Shown here: positions 1 through 6,345 of the stretch, in pieces
How positions within the stretch are numbered: position 1 is the first letter of the stretch
Layout: each line of letters begins with the position of its first letter
DNA from: Clostridiales bacterium
Lineage (GTDB): Bacteria > Bacillota > Clostridia > Oscillospirales > Butyricicoccaceae
DNA: 7,407 bases
Direction of reading: 5' to 3'
NCBI GenBank assembly: GCA_026419635.1
Contig: JANZZB010000071.1
Location: forward strand, 1-7,407
Position numbers and translations under genes: made by a program
Notes under the pieces: model-generated
What the model was told of the DNA's origin: nothing
The model's input: the letters and a program-made list of their open reading frames with translations, nothing else
The model's database searches: none

Positions 1-9
1 GGTGAGTAT

Positions 10-1185
10 TTGAAAAAAAATAAATTTATAGGTAAGGTGTATCTTGTGTTCTTGTTTTCTGCGGTACTTTTAGCCGCCGCAGGACTTTCCTTTTATACGA
101 CAGAAACAATGAGCGCCGCTAAAGCGAGCATCAAGCTCTGTCTTGACATTGTTATACCCTCCCTTTTTCCGTTTTTAGTTGTATCGTCTCTGTTTGTCAA
201 CCTCGGTCTGGCGTCCTACGCCGGTAAAGCGTTGGAAGGGTTCATGCAGAGTTTTTTCGGACTGAGCGGTACGTGTGCCCCAGCGTTTGTATTGGGACTG
301 ATAGGCGGATATCCTGTGGGTGTTAAAACTGCCGTTTCAATCTATCAAAATAAACTTTGCACAAAAGAGGAGGCGGAGCGGCTCCTCGCCTTTTGCAACA
401 ATTCCGGCCCCGCTTTTATCCTCGGAGTCGTTGGAGCAGGAGTGTTCAAAAGTGCATCTGTAGGCATTCTTCTTTATCTGACACATGTCCTCTCATCCGT
501 AACTGTCGGTGTTCTAATTCGTTTTTTATATAAAAGAAACCATGTGCATGCAGTGCGATCAAAAGCAGACTTTACCATAGCCCGATTTTCCACCGTGTTA
601 ATCGACTCTATAAAAAACGGATTTTCATCCGTCTTAAACATTTCATCTTTTGTAATCTTTTTTGCCGTGTTCGTGAAACTGCTCACCCTTTTTCATATTT
701 TTACGGCATCGTCATCCCTGCTCGCGATCGTTCTGAATCCAATCGGGCTTACAGTATCAGACTGCGAACGAATTCTAACTGGTTTTATCGAACTTACATC
801 CGGACTTTGGTCTTTAACCGCATCTTCACAAACGATAGCCGTAAGGCTTGCAATGGCAGCATTCATTCTAGGATTTGCCGGTATTTCAGTTCATTGCCAG
901 GCGTTTTCTTTTATGTCGGACACCGATTTGTCTAAAAAACCTTATCTGATTGGAAAACTTCTGCATGGAATCATTGCTGCATTTTATACTTTTCTTTCCG
1001 CCAGTTTTCTGAAAATAACGGTTCCCACATTCAGCGCCGGGGCTCATCCCTCTTTTTATTTTTCAATATCCGCTAAGGATATGCTTCTATTTTCTTTTTG
1101 TTCTTCGTTTATTCTCTGTTTTCTTCTCCTGTCGCCGGCTTTTTTAAAACTGGCCAAAAAGCGCTTTCAAAAACTTTTTTATTAG
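10..1185 (+). CDS. ylbJ: YlbJ-like sporulation integral membrane protein
   Basis: Polytopic membrane protein of 391 residues, matching the usual size of the YlbJ family (nucleoside-recognition/Gate fold), which is needed for sporulation in Bacillus; its transported substrate is not established. The chain is mostly hydrophobic, with about eight or more membrane segments starting at residues 8-28. Family-type motifs are visible: GGYPVGVKTA at 99-108, CNNSGPAFILG at 129-139, ELTSGL at 261-266 and GFAGISVHCQ at 288-297; the two halves look like repeated Gate units. The start is a TTG at base 10, preceded by GGTGAG at bases 1-6, which matches a Shine-Dalgarno site cut by the window edge. No later in-frame ATG comes before the first membrane segment. 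It stands alone on the plus strand and is followed by an inverted-repeat region. Family assignment is confident; the sporulation role is transferred from the family. Confidence 0.88.
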   Translation: MKKNKFIGKVYLVFLFSAVLLAAAGLSFYTTETMSAAKASIKLCLDIVIPSLFPFLVVSSLFVNLGLASYAGKALEGFMQSFFGLSGTCAPAFVLGLIGGYPVGVKTAVSIYQNKLCTKEEAERLLAFCNNSGPAFILGVVGAGVFKSASVGILLYLTHVLSSVTVGVLIRFLYKRNHVHAVRSKADFTIARFSTVLIDSIKNGFSSVLNISSFVIFFAVFVKLLTLFHIFTASSSLLAIVLNPIGLTVSDCERILTGFIELTSGLWSLTASSQTIAVRLAMAAFILGFAGISVHCQAFSFMSDTDLSKKPYLIGKLLHGIIAAFYTFLSASFLKITVPTFSAGAHPSFYFSISAKDMLLFSFCSSFILCFLLLSPAFLKLAKKRFQKLFY

Positions 1186-1186
1186 C

Positions 1187-1304
1187 GTATAATAACCACA
1201 AAGCGGTTATTATACCGGATTTTATGTCCCTTCGGATCTCCGCTCTGCGGAAACCGCCGAAGCTGGACATTATACCATGAACGCTTGCGCGTTTATGGTA
1301 TAAT
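1187..1304. repeat. Nested inverted repeats / structured intergenic element
   Basis: Three adjoining stem-loops fill 118 bases directly after the ylbJ stop codon. Stem 1 is perfect over 11 bp (1187-1197 with 1205-1215, 7-base loop). Stem 2 pairs ATGTCC-CTTCGG (1224-1235) with CCGAAG (1257-1262) and GGACAT (1265-1270), leaving a 2-base bulge, and encloses TCCGC-tct-GCGGA (1239-1251). Stem 3 pairs 1269-1284 with 1289-1304 over 16 positions, with one G-T wobble and a TTGC loop. No long T-run follows any stem, so a standard intrinsic terminator is not evident, though stem 1 is followed by ATTTTAT. GTATAAT and its complement ATTATAC each occur twice, so stems 1 and 3 can exchange partners. It could be a ylbJ 3' end, a leader of the next gene, or a dispersed palindromic repeat; the sequence alone does not decide. 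Confidence 0.55.
1296..1304 (+). promoter_or_regulatory. Candidate extended -10 promoter for the small Cys protein
   Basis: TGGTATAAT gives a TGn extension and a perfect TATAAT hexamer (1299-1304). No good -35 hexamer sits 16-18 bases upstream, which extended -10 promoters tolerate. A start near 1311 would give a leader of about 105 bases before the gene at 1416. The motif forms the 3' arm of a palindrome, so the same nonamer also reads on the minus strand (1277-1269), which weakens directional inference. A weaker alternative is TTTACA at 1321-1326 with TATGTG at 1345-1350. Confidence 0.35.
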
Positions 1305-1415
1305 AAAATAAGTCTTATAGTTTACATTTGGTTTACTTCAAATTTATGTGACCGATAGAACAAAACATCTTTTATGACGTAAGCGAAAAATCCAATTGAA
1401 AGGCGTGTATAGTCT

Positions 1416-1625
1416 ATGGTGGTCAGAAAGAATATCGAGCATTATTGTTCTTACTGCGCACATTCAAAGCCGCTTGACGACGAATACGTCTCTTGCAGGA
1501 AACGCGGTGTTGTTGCAGTTGATTACAAATGCTCGAGGTTTAAATACGATCCGTTAAAGCGTGTTCCTCCCAAGCCTAAAACGCTTAGTGAAAATTACCT
1601 CGACAGCGATTTCTACATTGAATAA
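1416..1625 (+). CDS. Small four-cysteine protein, probable zinc-binding, unknown function
   Basis: A 69-residue soluble protein with no signal peptide or membrane segment. The N-terminal half has C11-x2-C14, then C27 and C39, with H9 and H16 nearby, a spacing that would suit one structural zinc site. The second half is basic and proline-rich (YDPLKRVPPKPK at 44-55) and the tail is acidic. I recognise it as the type of small conserved hypothetical protein seen in Clostridia, but know of no assigned function. The ATG at 1416 is preceded by GAAAGG at 1398-1403, a slightly long spacing of 12 bases; a GTG lies directly after the ATG in frame. The strong terminator 8 bases after the stop makes it a single-gene unit. 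Being closed by its own terminator, with ordinary codon use, supports a real gene. A role in nucleic-acid or protein binding is inference only. Confidence 0.75.
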   Translation: MVVRKNIEHYCSYCAHSKPLDDEYVSCRKRGVVAVDYKCSRFKYDPLKRVPPKPKTLSENYLDSDFYIE

Positions 1626-1633
1626 GAAGCGTA

Positions 1634-1673
1634 AAAACCGCGAAGAACGGACGTTCCCGTACTTCGCGGTTTT
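1634..1673. terminator. Bidirectional intrinsic terminator
   Basis: A 12-bp perfect stem pairs AAAACCGCGAAG (1634-1645) with CTTCGCGGTTTT (1662-1673). One A-A mismatch follows, then a further 4 bp (ACGG 1647-1650 with CCGT 1657-1660) and a 6-base loop. On the plus strand it is followed by CTTTTTT (1674-1680) and ends the small Cys protein gene. On the minus strand the arm ends in TTTTT (1637-1633), so it can also stop transcripts of metY, whose stop codon is at 1718-1720. The two genes converge on it. Confidence 0.92.
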
Positions 1674-1717
1674 CTTTTTTAATATTTATTTACAGTGTTT
1701 TAGCAGGAACTTTTTAT

Positions 1718-2998
1718 TTAAAATGCCGCTTTTAATGCTTGTTCGATATCTGAAATGATATCTTCGGCAGTCTCCAGTCCGACAGACAGCCGGATGGTCG
1801 TCGGGCTGATTCCAGCCGCTTTTAACTGATCATCCGAAAGCTGAGAATGTGTTGTAGCGGCGGGATTTGATACAAGTGTACGTGAGTCACCAAGGTTTGC
1901 AACATGCGATACAAGTTTCAGCGAATCAATAAATTTCGCTCCGTTTTCCCTTGTTCCGTCAATTTCAAAAGTAAAGGTTGAGCCGGCTCCTCTTTTTAGC
2001 TGGCGGCTTGTCAATTCATAATACGGACTAGAGGGAAGTCTCGGATAATTCACTTTTTTAATTCGTGGATTTTTTTCAAGAAAACTAGCTACTTTGTCCG
2101 CGTTTTCACAATGGCGTTCCATGCGAAGTGATAGCGTCTCCATACCGAGCAAAGTGACCCATGAATTAAACGGGGACTGGCATGCGCCTACATCGCGTAG
2201 AATATGTGTGCGAAGCTTTGTAATAAATGCCGCTTCGGGTATATCTGCATAAACGATACCGTGATAGCTTGGATCCGGTTCGTTGAATTCCGGGAATCGA
2301 GGGTTCCCTCGCCACTGGAATTTTCCCGAATCGACTGCAACGCCGCCCATTACCGTACCGTTTCCGGACAGGTATTTTGTTGTTGAATGAATGACGATAT
2401 CAGCGCCATACTCAATAGGCTTGATCAAAAACGGAGTCGTCATTGTATTATCCACAATTAATGGTATACCGTGTTTTTTGGCAATTTTGGAGATTGCGGC
2501 TATATCAGATACGTTTGCATTCGGATTGCCTACTACTTCGACAAAATATGCTTTCGTTTTTTCGTTTGTTGCACGATCATATTCATCCGGATCATCAGAG
2601 TTAACAAATTTCGTAGTAATTCCCATTTTTTTCAGTGTTTTTCCGAAAAGATTGATCGTTCCGCCATAAATCGAGGAGGAAGATACAATTTCGTCTCCGC
2701 TTGATGCGAGGCAAAGAATCGTCATCAATTCCGCAGCATGTCCGCTCGATGTGGCAAGCGCTCCGATACCGCCTTCAAGCGCACTGATTCTTTGTTCAAG
2801 AACATCGCTTGTCGGGTTTTGCAATCTGGTGTAAATGTTTCCTCCCTGTTCGAGTGCGAACAAACTTCTTGCATGCTCAACCGAATCGAAGGAATACGCG
2901 GTTGTCATATATAGGGGAACGGCTCTTGATTTTGTACGCTCCTCAGACTTATATCCCGCATGTAATAAAAGTGTGTCAAATCCCAGTTTTTGTTCCAT
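1718..2998 (-). CDS. metY: O-acetylhomoserine sulfhydrylase (aminocarboxypropyltransferase)
   Basis: PLP-dependent cytoplasmic enzyme of the Cys/Met metabolism family that joins O-acetylhomoserine and sulfide to give homocysteine, allowing direct sulfhydrylation in methionine synthesis. At 426 residues it fits MetY, longer than MetB or MetC (about 380-400). Visible family marks are Y57-x-R59 in YTRLQNPT (phosphate contacts from the partner subunit), the SSGHAA cofactor loop at 84-89, D183 in VDNT, the Schiff-base lysine K208 in HSTTKYLSGNG, the MetY-type insertion around FPEFNEPDPSYHG (235-247), and R403 in TIRLSVGLE for the substrate carboxylate. All key residues are present, so it should be active. 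The ATG at 2998 has an excellent AAGGAG site at 3010-3005. It lies 39 bases after the GerMN gene on the same strand. No S-box, T-box or other long leader fits in that gap. Confidence 0.95.
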   Translation of the reverse strand: MEQKLGFDTLLLHAGYKSEERTKSRAVPLYMTTAYSFDSVEHARSLFALEQGGNIYTRLQNPTSDVLEQRISALEGGIGALATSSGHAAELMTILCLASSGDEIVSSSSIYGGTINLFGKTLKKMGITTKFVNSDDPDEYDRATNEKTKAYFVEVVGNPNANVSDIAAISKIAKKHGIPLIVDNTMTTPFLIKPIEYGADIVIHSTTKYLSGNGTVMGGVAVDSGKFQWRGNPRFPEFNEPDPSYHGIVYADIPEAAFITKLRTHILRDVGACQSPFNSWVTLLGMETLSLRMERHCENADKVASFLEKNPRIKKVNYPRLPSSPYYELTSRQLKRGAGSTFTFEIDGTRENGAKFIDSLKLVSHVANLGDSRTLVSNPAATTHSQLSDDQLKAAGISPTTIRLSVGLETAEDIISDIEQALKAAF

Positions 2999-3029
2999 AT
3001 TGATCTCCTTTTTATCTATATAATTTTAT

Positions 3030-3058
3030 ATTTAATCTTACATTCCGTTTACAGTCAA
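3030..3058 (-). promoter_or_regulatory. Candidate metY promoter
   Basis: On the minus strand TTGACT (3058-3053, five of six consensus bases) and TTAAAT (3035-3030, four of six) are separated by 17 bases. The start would fall near 3023, giving a leader of about 25 bases that includes the metY ribosome binding site. The promoter would overlap the last codons of the GerMN gene. Read-through from the upstream operon remains an alternative, as no terminator is visible between the two genes. Confidence 0.35.
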
Positions 3059-3946
3059 GGAATAATCAGCCTGAATGGGGCGAAGTGTACTTACTGATGA
3101 AATAGATTCGATCGTTTTTCCGTTAATGTTAAACTGTACTCCCTGAACATGATCCAGACTGCATATTGTATCAACAAAAGAATAGAGTACCAGATTGCAA
3201 ATTTGCTTATCAAGACCTGATAATTCGTCAGAAAAATTCAAATAACAGATTGAATTCTTCGTTTCAGCCGATAAGAGTTTTGTGTTTTCGGGAATTTCGT
3301 TTTGTTTCGTCATTTGAAAAAGCAGTTCTTTTGCAATCGCTTGTTCCAGAGACTCATTTTCCTTAGGAGTTATGACCTTTCTTTCGCTAACAAGACCGTT
3401 CTGCTCCTTTTCCGGCAAATAAAGCAGCGAATCATACCTGGTATTAGCAAAATAATCCGTGGAAAACACAAGATCAAAACTTGACAAATAACGGTCTTTT
3501 CGTCCATTTATAGGTTTATTTCCGGAAGTAATTCGGACATAATCAATTCCATCAATTGAGCATAAGGACTGAACGATAGACGCTTCAATTATGCTTTTTT
3601 GAATACCGGTCAAAGTTTGGAAATTTTCTGATAAATCAACTGTCACGTTATTCCCGTCAGTAAATGCCGTCATGACCTTTATTCCGTTTTTGAAGGGACT
3701 TTCAAATGATGAGTGCCGCGGCTTATTTAGTGCATCCAGCACCAGAGAAACCAGTTTTTGCTTGTCCGTTTCTTTAAATACCCTGTCTTCAGATAAAAAA
3801 GTTTCCCCTTTGTTATGTTCATTCTGATTCTCCAAATAGGTAATTTTAATATGAGTGCTTTGACCGTATTTTCCTCCAAAAGAACACCCGGTTAAAAATG
3901 GAAGCAGATAGCAACAAAGAAGCAACACTACCCTTTTTAATCTCAT
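3038..3946 (-). CDS. GerMN-domain lipoprotein, likely partner of the sensor kinase
   Basis: A 302-residue predicted lipoprotein. Residues 1-20 form a basic-hydrophobic signal peptide ending in the lipobox LTGC with lipidated C21, so it should be anchored outside the cytoplasmic membrane. The body carries two GerMN-like repeats, about residues 55-145 and 190-285. Each has the mark strand (VTVDLSENF at 101-109; CYLNFSDEL at 234-242), then a helix and a similar closing element (CSIDGIDYVRI at 129-139; CSLDHVQGVQF at 262-272). GerMN domains occur in GerM, needed for spore formation and germination in Bacillus, and in actinobacterial LpqB. The start ATG overlaps the kinase stop as ATGA (3946-3943), implying translational coupling. 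That context suggests an accessory factor for the kinase rather than a dedicated germination protein; this is inference. No enzymatic residues are evident. Confidence 0.85.
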   Translation of the reverse strand: MRLKRVVLLLCCYLLPFLTGCSFGGKYGQSTHIKITYLENQNEHNKGETFLSEDRVFKETDKQKLVSLVLDALNKPRHSSFESPFKNGIKVMTAFTDGNNVTVDLSENFQTLTGIQKSIIEASIVQSLCSIDGIDYVRITSGNKPINGRKDRYLSSFDLVFSTDYFANTRYDSLLYLPEKEQNGLVSERKVITPKENESLEQAIAKELLFQMTKQNEIPENTKLLSAETKNSICYLNFSDELSGLDKQICNLVLYSFVDTICSLDHVQGVQFNINGKTIESISSVSTLRPIQADYSLTVNGM

Positions 3947-5400
3947 AAGCCCGCCTCGTCTTTATAAAGACTTTCGAATGTTAAAATAAAGGTGGTTCCT
4001 TTGGAAAATACGCTTTCGACACGGATTGATCCGCCGAAATCCTCGACCCATTCTTTTACGATAGAGAGTCCAAGTCCCGTACCGCCTGTCTCTCTTGAAC
4101 GCGCTTTATCCACACGGTAAAAGCGTTCAAAAATCCTTGGCAAGTCCTCTTCGGGTATGCCGACTCCGTTATCCGACACTTCCAGTATAACTTCATTGTC
4201 TTTTCGGTAAAGACGGATTGTCACAAAACCGTTTTTCTCTTTATTATATTTGATTGCATTTTCAAGCAGGTTCGATACAACCTGATATGCGCCGTCGCAG
4301 TCGGCCGAAATAATACAATTGTCGGAAAGTTCACAGTTGATTTGAACTCCGTTTTGCTTTAAAAGTAATTCAAAATTCTGTACCGCCTTTTGTATTGTCC
4401 GTCTTAAATCAACTTCTTGAAATTTGACGGAATCTGATGAATCAATTCTGGTCAGAATCAAAAGATGCTCTGTTATTCTTTTCAGACGGTCCGTCTCATC
4501 ACTGATATCTCCGAGAAATTCTTTTAATTTTTTTTCATCTATTTTTTTTGTATGAACAACGGAATCAGCGAGCAGTTTAATAGAGGCAAGCGGTGTACGT
4601 AGTTCGTGTGACGCATTTGACACAAATTCCCTTCGAACTTCCTCCGTTTTTTGTAATCTGGTGGAAAGCTCATTAAACTCTTTTGCCACCTCTGAGAGTT
4701 CATCTTCGCCACTGAGCTCAATTACATGGGCATATTCTCCTTCACGGACACTGCGGATACCGTTTAACAACCCGTTTACCCGTTTTCCGAATATAAAGGA
4801 AAAAAAGACCGCTCCTGCGATCCCCAAAAAAGCGATCGCAATTGAAATCTTACTGATGTTGACCTGTGTCCGTCGCAAAAAAGCTCCTTCCTCCAGATCT
4901 TTTTCATAAAAATAGACACAGCCTTTTATCCCGTCTGTCGATACGATAGGGGATGAGGCCATTGAATAAAAGATTCCGTTTTTGTAATTTGAACGAAATA
5001 CATCGTTTCCGGACAAGGCTGTAACAATTTCCGGAAGCACCGCTACCTTTGCGTTTAATGATGAAAGGCGGGCACTGTCATACACTACGACGGCGTTTAA
5101 ATCCGTAATGAGCAAACGACCGCTGATATTATCCATATCCAAAACGCTTATAACCGGAGAAATTTTCTCAGTTGTCAGTACCGGAAGCGCAGCAAGCGTT
5201 GTTGACAGCAAACCGACCTTTCCCTGCATATCGTTTCGCTTTGCACTTACGATCTGGTTTTGCGTAATGAAAACAGGGAACGTGTTTAAGATAAGAAGCA
5301 TCAAAAACAGGGTGCCCAGAAAAGCAGCAGACAGCTTAAACCTCAAGGTTTTTATGATCTTTGAAGGCCTTGTTTCAATTCTTGAAATAATAGCCGACAC
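3943..5400 (-). CDS. Membrane sensor histidine kinase (PhoR/WalK-like)
   Basis: Two-component sensor of 485 residues from the GTG at 5400. Order: membrane segment at about 22-44; extracellular region 45-183 resembling a single Cache/PAS-like sensor fold; second membrane segment 184-205; HAMP 206-258; HisKA with phospho-acceptor H265 in SNASHELRTP; and HATPase with N box NLLENAIKY (377-385), G1 DNGVGI (410-415), F box FERFYRV (424-430) and G2 GGTGLGL (439-445). All catalytic motifs are intact. The start is uncertain: an in-frame ATG at 5475 would overlap the regulator by 101 bases, GTG 5400 gives a 26-base overlap, and TTG 5346 would avoid overlap. None has a strong Shine-Dalgarno site, so coupling to regulator translation is likely. 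It phosphorylates the regulator encoded just upstream; its signal is unknown. The stop overlaps the next gene by 4 bases. Confidence 0.93.
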   Translation of the reverse strand: MSAIISRIETRPSKIIKTLRFKLSAAFLGTLFLMLLILNTFPVFITQNQIVSAKRNDMQGKVGLLSTTLAALPVLTTEKISPVISVLDMDNISGRLLITDLNAVVVYDSARLSSLNAKVAVLPEIVTALSGNDVFRSNYKNGIFYSMASSPIVSTDGIKGCVYFYEKDLEEGAFLRRTQVNISKISIAIAFLGIAGAVFFSFIFGKRVNGLLNGIRSVREGEYAHVIELSGEDELSEVAKEFNELSTRLQKTEEVRREFVSNASHELRTPLASIKLLADSVVHTKKIDEKKLKEFLGDISDETDRLKRITEHLLILTRIDSSDSVKFQEVDLRRTIQKAVQNFELLLKQNGVQINCELSDNCIISADCDGAYQVVSNLLENAIKYNKEKNGFVTIRLYRKDNEVILEVSDNGVGIPEEDLPRIFERFYRVDKARSRETGGTGLGLSIVKEWVEDFGGSIRVESVFSKGTTFILTFESLYKDEAGL

Positions 5401-6058
5401 CCCATTTTGTAAGTATATATTCCGGCTTTTCAGGCTTTTTTTCAATTTTTTCACGAAGCCGTCTAATATGTACATCTACGGTTCGAATATCTCCCGGATA
5501 TTCATAACCCCATACGATGTTTAAAAGGCTTTCCCTCCCGAATACGCGTCCCGGATTTCGAACAAGCATGATGAGTAAATCAAATTCTTTCGCTGTAAGT
5601 TCAACAGGCGTTCCGCTGCATATTACAGAACGTTCGGCTGGGTTAATTGTAAAATGTCCGATTGTGATCGCTTTTTCCGTATCATCCTTTACGGGCTGTG
5701 CATTGGTTCGACGATATATTGCGCGTATTCTTGCTTTTAGCTCCATGATGTTGAACGGTTTGGTAATGTAATCATCGGCTCCGTACTCAAATCCGATCAG
5801 TTTGTCATTATCTTCACTTTTGGCCGTCAGCATAATGACCGGCACACTGGAAAACTCACGAATTTTTCCGCAAACCTCAAGGCCGCTGATTTTTGGAAGC
5901 ATTAGATCCAATATAACAAAATCGAAATTGTTTTCTTTTACAAGTTTTAACGCTTCTTCCCCATCATAAGCCGCCGCCACATCATATCCGTCATTTTCAA
6001 GATTAAATTTAATCCCCTTTACGAGCAACTTTTCGTCATCAACAACAAAAACTTTCAT
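5375..6058 (-). CDS. OmpR/PhoB-family response regulator
   Basis: DNA-binding response regulator of 227 residues from ATG 6058. The receiver domain (about 2-118) has the acidic pair in VVDDEK, phospho-acceptor aspartate 51 in ILDLMLP, the switch threonine in MLTAK, and the conserved lysine in ITKPF. A winged-helix domain follows (about 130-226), with ELTAKEFDLL, the recognition helix region DVHIRRLREKI and the closing wing around GVGYYF. It is therefore a standard phosphorylation-controlled transcription factor paired with the kinase that follows and overlaps it. Two starts are adjacent, GTG at 6061 and ATG at 6058; the ATG has the better distance (5 bases) from the AAAGGGGGG site. That site is within a hairpin at the edge of a structured element, which could limit translation. 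PhoP, WalR and MtrA belong to the same family; the sequence does not say which regulon it controls. Confidence 0.95.
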   Translation of the reverse strand: MKVFVVDDEKLLVKGIKFNLENDGYDVAAAYDGEEALKLVKENNFDFVILDLMLPKISGLEVCGKIREFSSVPVIMLTAKSEDNDKLIGFEYGADDYITKPFNIMELKARIRAIYRRTNAQPVKDDTEKAITIGHFTINPAERSVICSGTPVELTAKEFDLLIMLVRNPGRVFGRESLLNIVWGYEYPGDIRTVDVHIRRLREKIEKKPEKPEYILTKWGVGYYFKN

Positions 6059-6063
6059 CACTG

Positions 6064-6083
6064 CCCCCCTTTAAGGTGGGGGG
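6064..6083 (-). promoter_or_regulatory. Ribosome binding site in a C6/G6 hairpin
   Basis: On the minus strand, six C (6083-6078), an 8-base loop (6077-6070) and six G (6069-6064) form a perfect hairpin whose 3' arm is the Shine-Dalgarno run of the response regulator (AAAGGGGGG, 6072-6064), 5 bases before ATG 6058. A competing hairpin, GGGGA (6093-6089) with TCCCC (6084-6080) around CGTC, would take up the C-run and leave the binding site free. The pairing is seen directly; a regulatory effect is inference. Confidence 0.5.
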
Positions 6084-6345
6084 AGACGTCCCCGACCCGC
6101 CTCAGCCTTGATAAATTCGCGCTTTACTTTGTTGTTGTCCTAGGTATACGCGAGTATGCCGTCGTCCTCCGCCGTGTAAATCGCAAATTTCTCCGCAGCT
6201 TAGGTCGTAGAGTTTTTTGCCGCTTACTGTGCTCCAGGAAAGGCAGACGACGTAGCTTTACTGTCGTAAAGCAAGGAGGATAACGCAGCCTGGGGTGCAA
6301 CCGGCGAGCAAAAAACCGGATCGGCTTCGACTCGCCTCACCTTAA
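6071..6345. repeat. MITE-like structured element with terminal inverted repeats
   Basis: This 275-bp non-coding element fills most of the 341-base gap between the regulator and lemA. Its ends, TTAAGGTG (6071-6078) and CACCTTAA (6338-6345), are perfect inverted repeats; the similarity runs inward for about 29 positions with 22 matching (6071-6099 against 6345-6317). TTAA at each end could be a target duplication or part of the repeat. Internal palindromes include 6113-6127 with 6176-6190 (13 of 15 pairs), GGTATAC-gcga-GTATGCC (6143-6160), GCTTTAC-tgtc-GTAAAGC (6255-6272), GTTTTTTGC (6212-6220) with GCAAAAAAC (6308-6316), and GGCGAG (6303-6308) with CTCGCC (6331-6336). No credible open frame is present. 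The best readings are a non-autonomous mobile element or a dispersed structured repeat; a stand-alone RNA is possible. A weak minus-strand promoter, TTTACA (6180-6175) with CATACT (6158-6153), lies inside. Confidence 0.65.

Noticed and set aside
1098..1280. 60-codon plus-strand frame across the end of ylbJ
   Set aside because: It overlaps the ylbJ 3' end in another frame and then runs through the stem-loop region; composition is that of a shadow frame.
2391..2669. Plus-strand open frames opposite metY (also 2204-2386, 2471-2704, 2809-3003, 2835-3023)
   Set aside because: They lie antisense to a complete, fully motif-bearing MetY gene and have no recognisable domains or good ribosome binding sites.
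5108..5524. 138-codon plus-strand open frame
   Set aside because: It is antisense to the kinase sensor region and regulator end, with no recognisable protein features.
6104..6253. Roughly 50-codon open frame on the minus strand inside the structured element
   Set aside because: It has no start codon with a binding site and runs through the palindromes. It looks like a by-product of repeat sequence rather than a gene.
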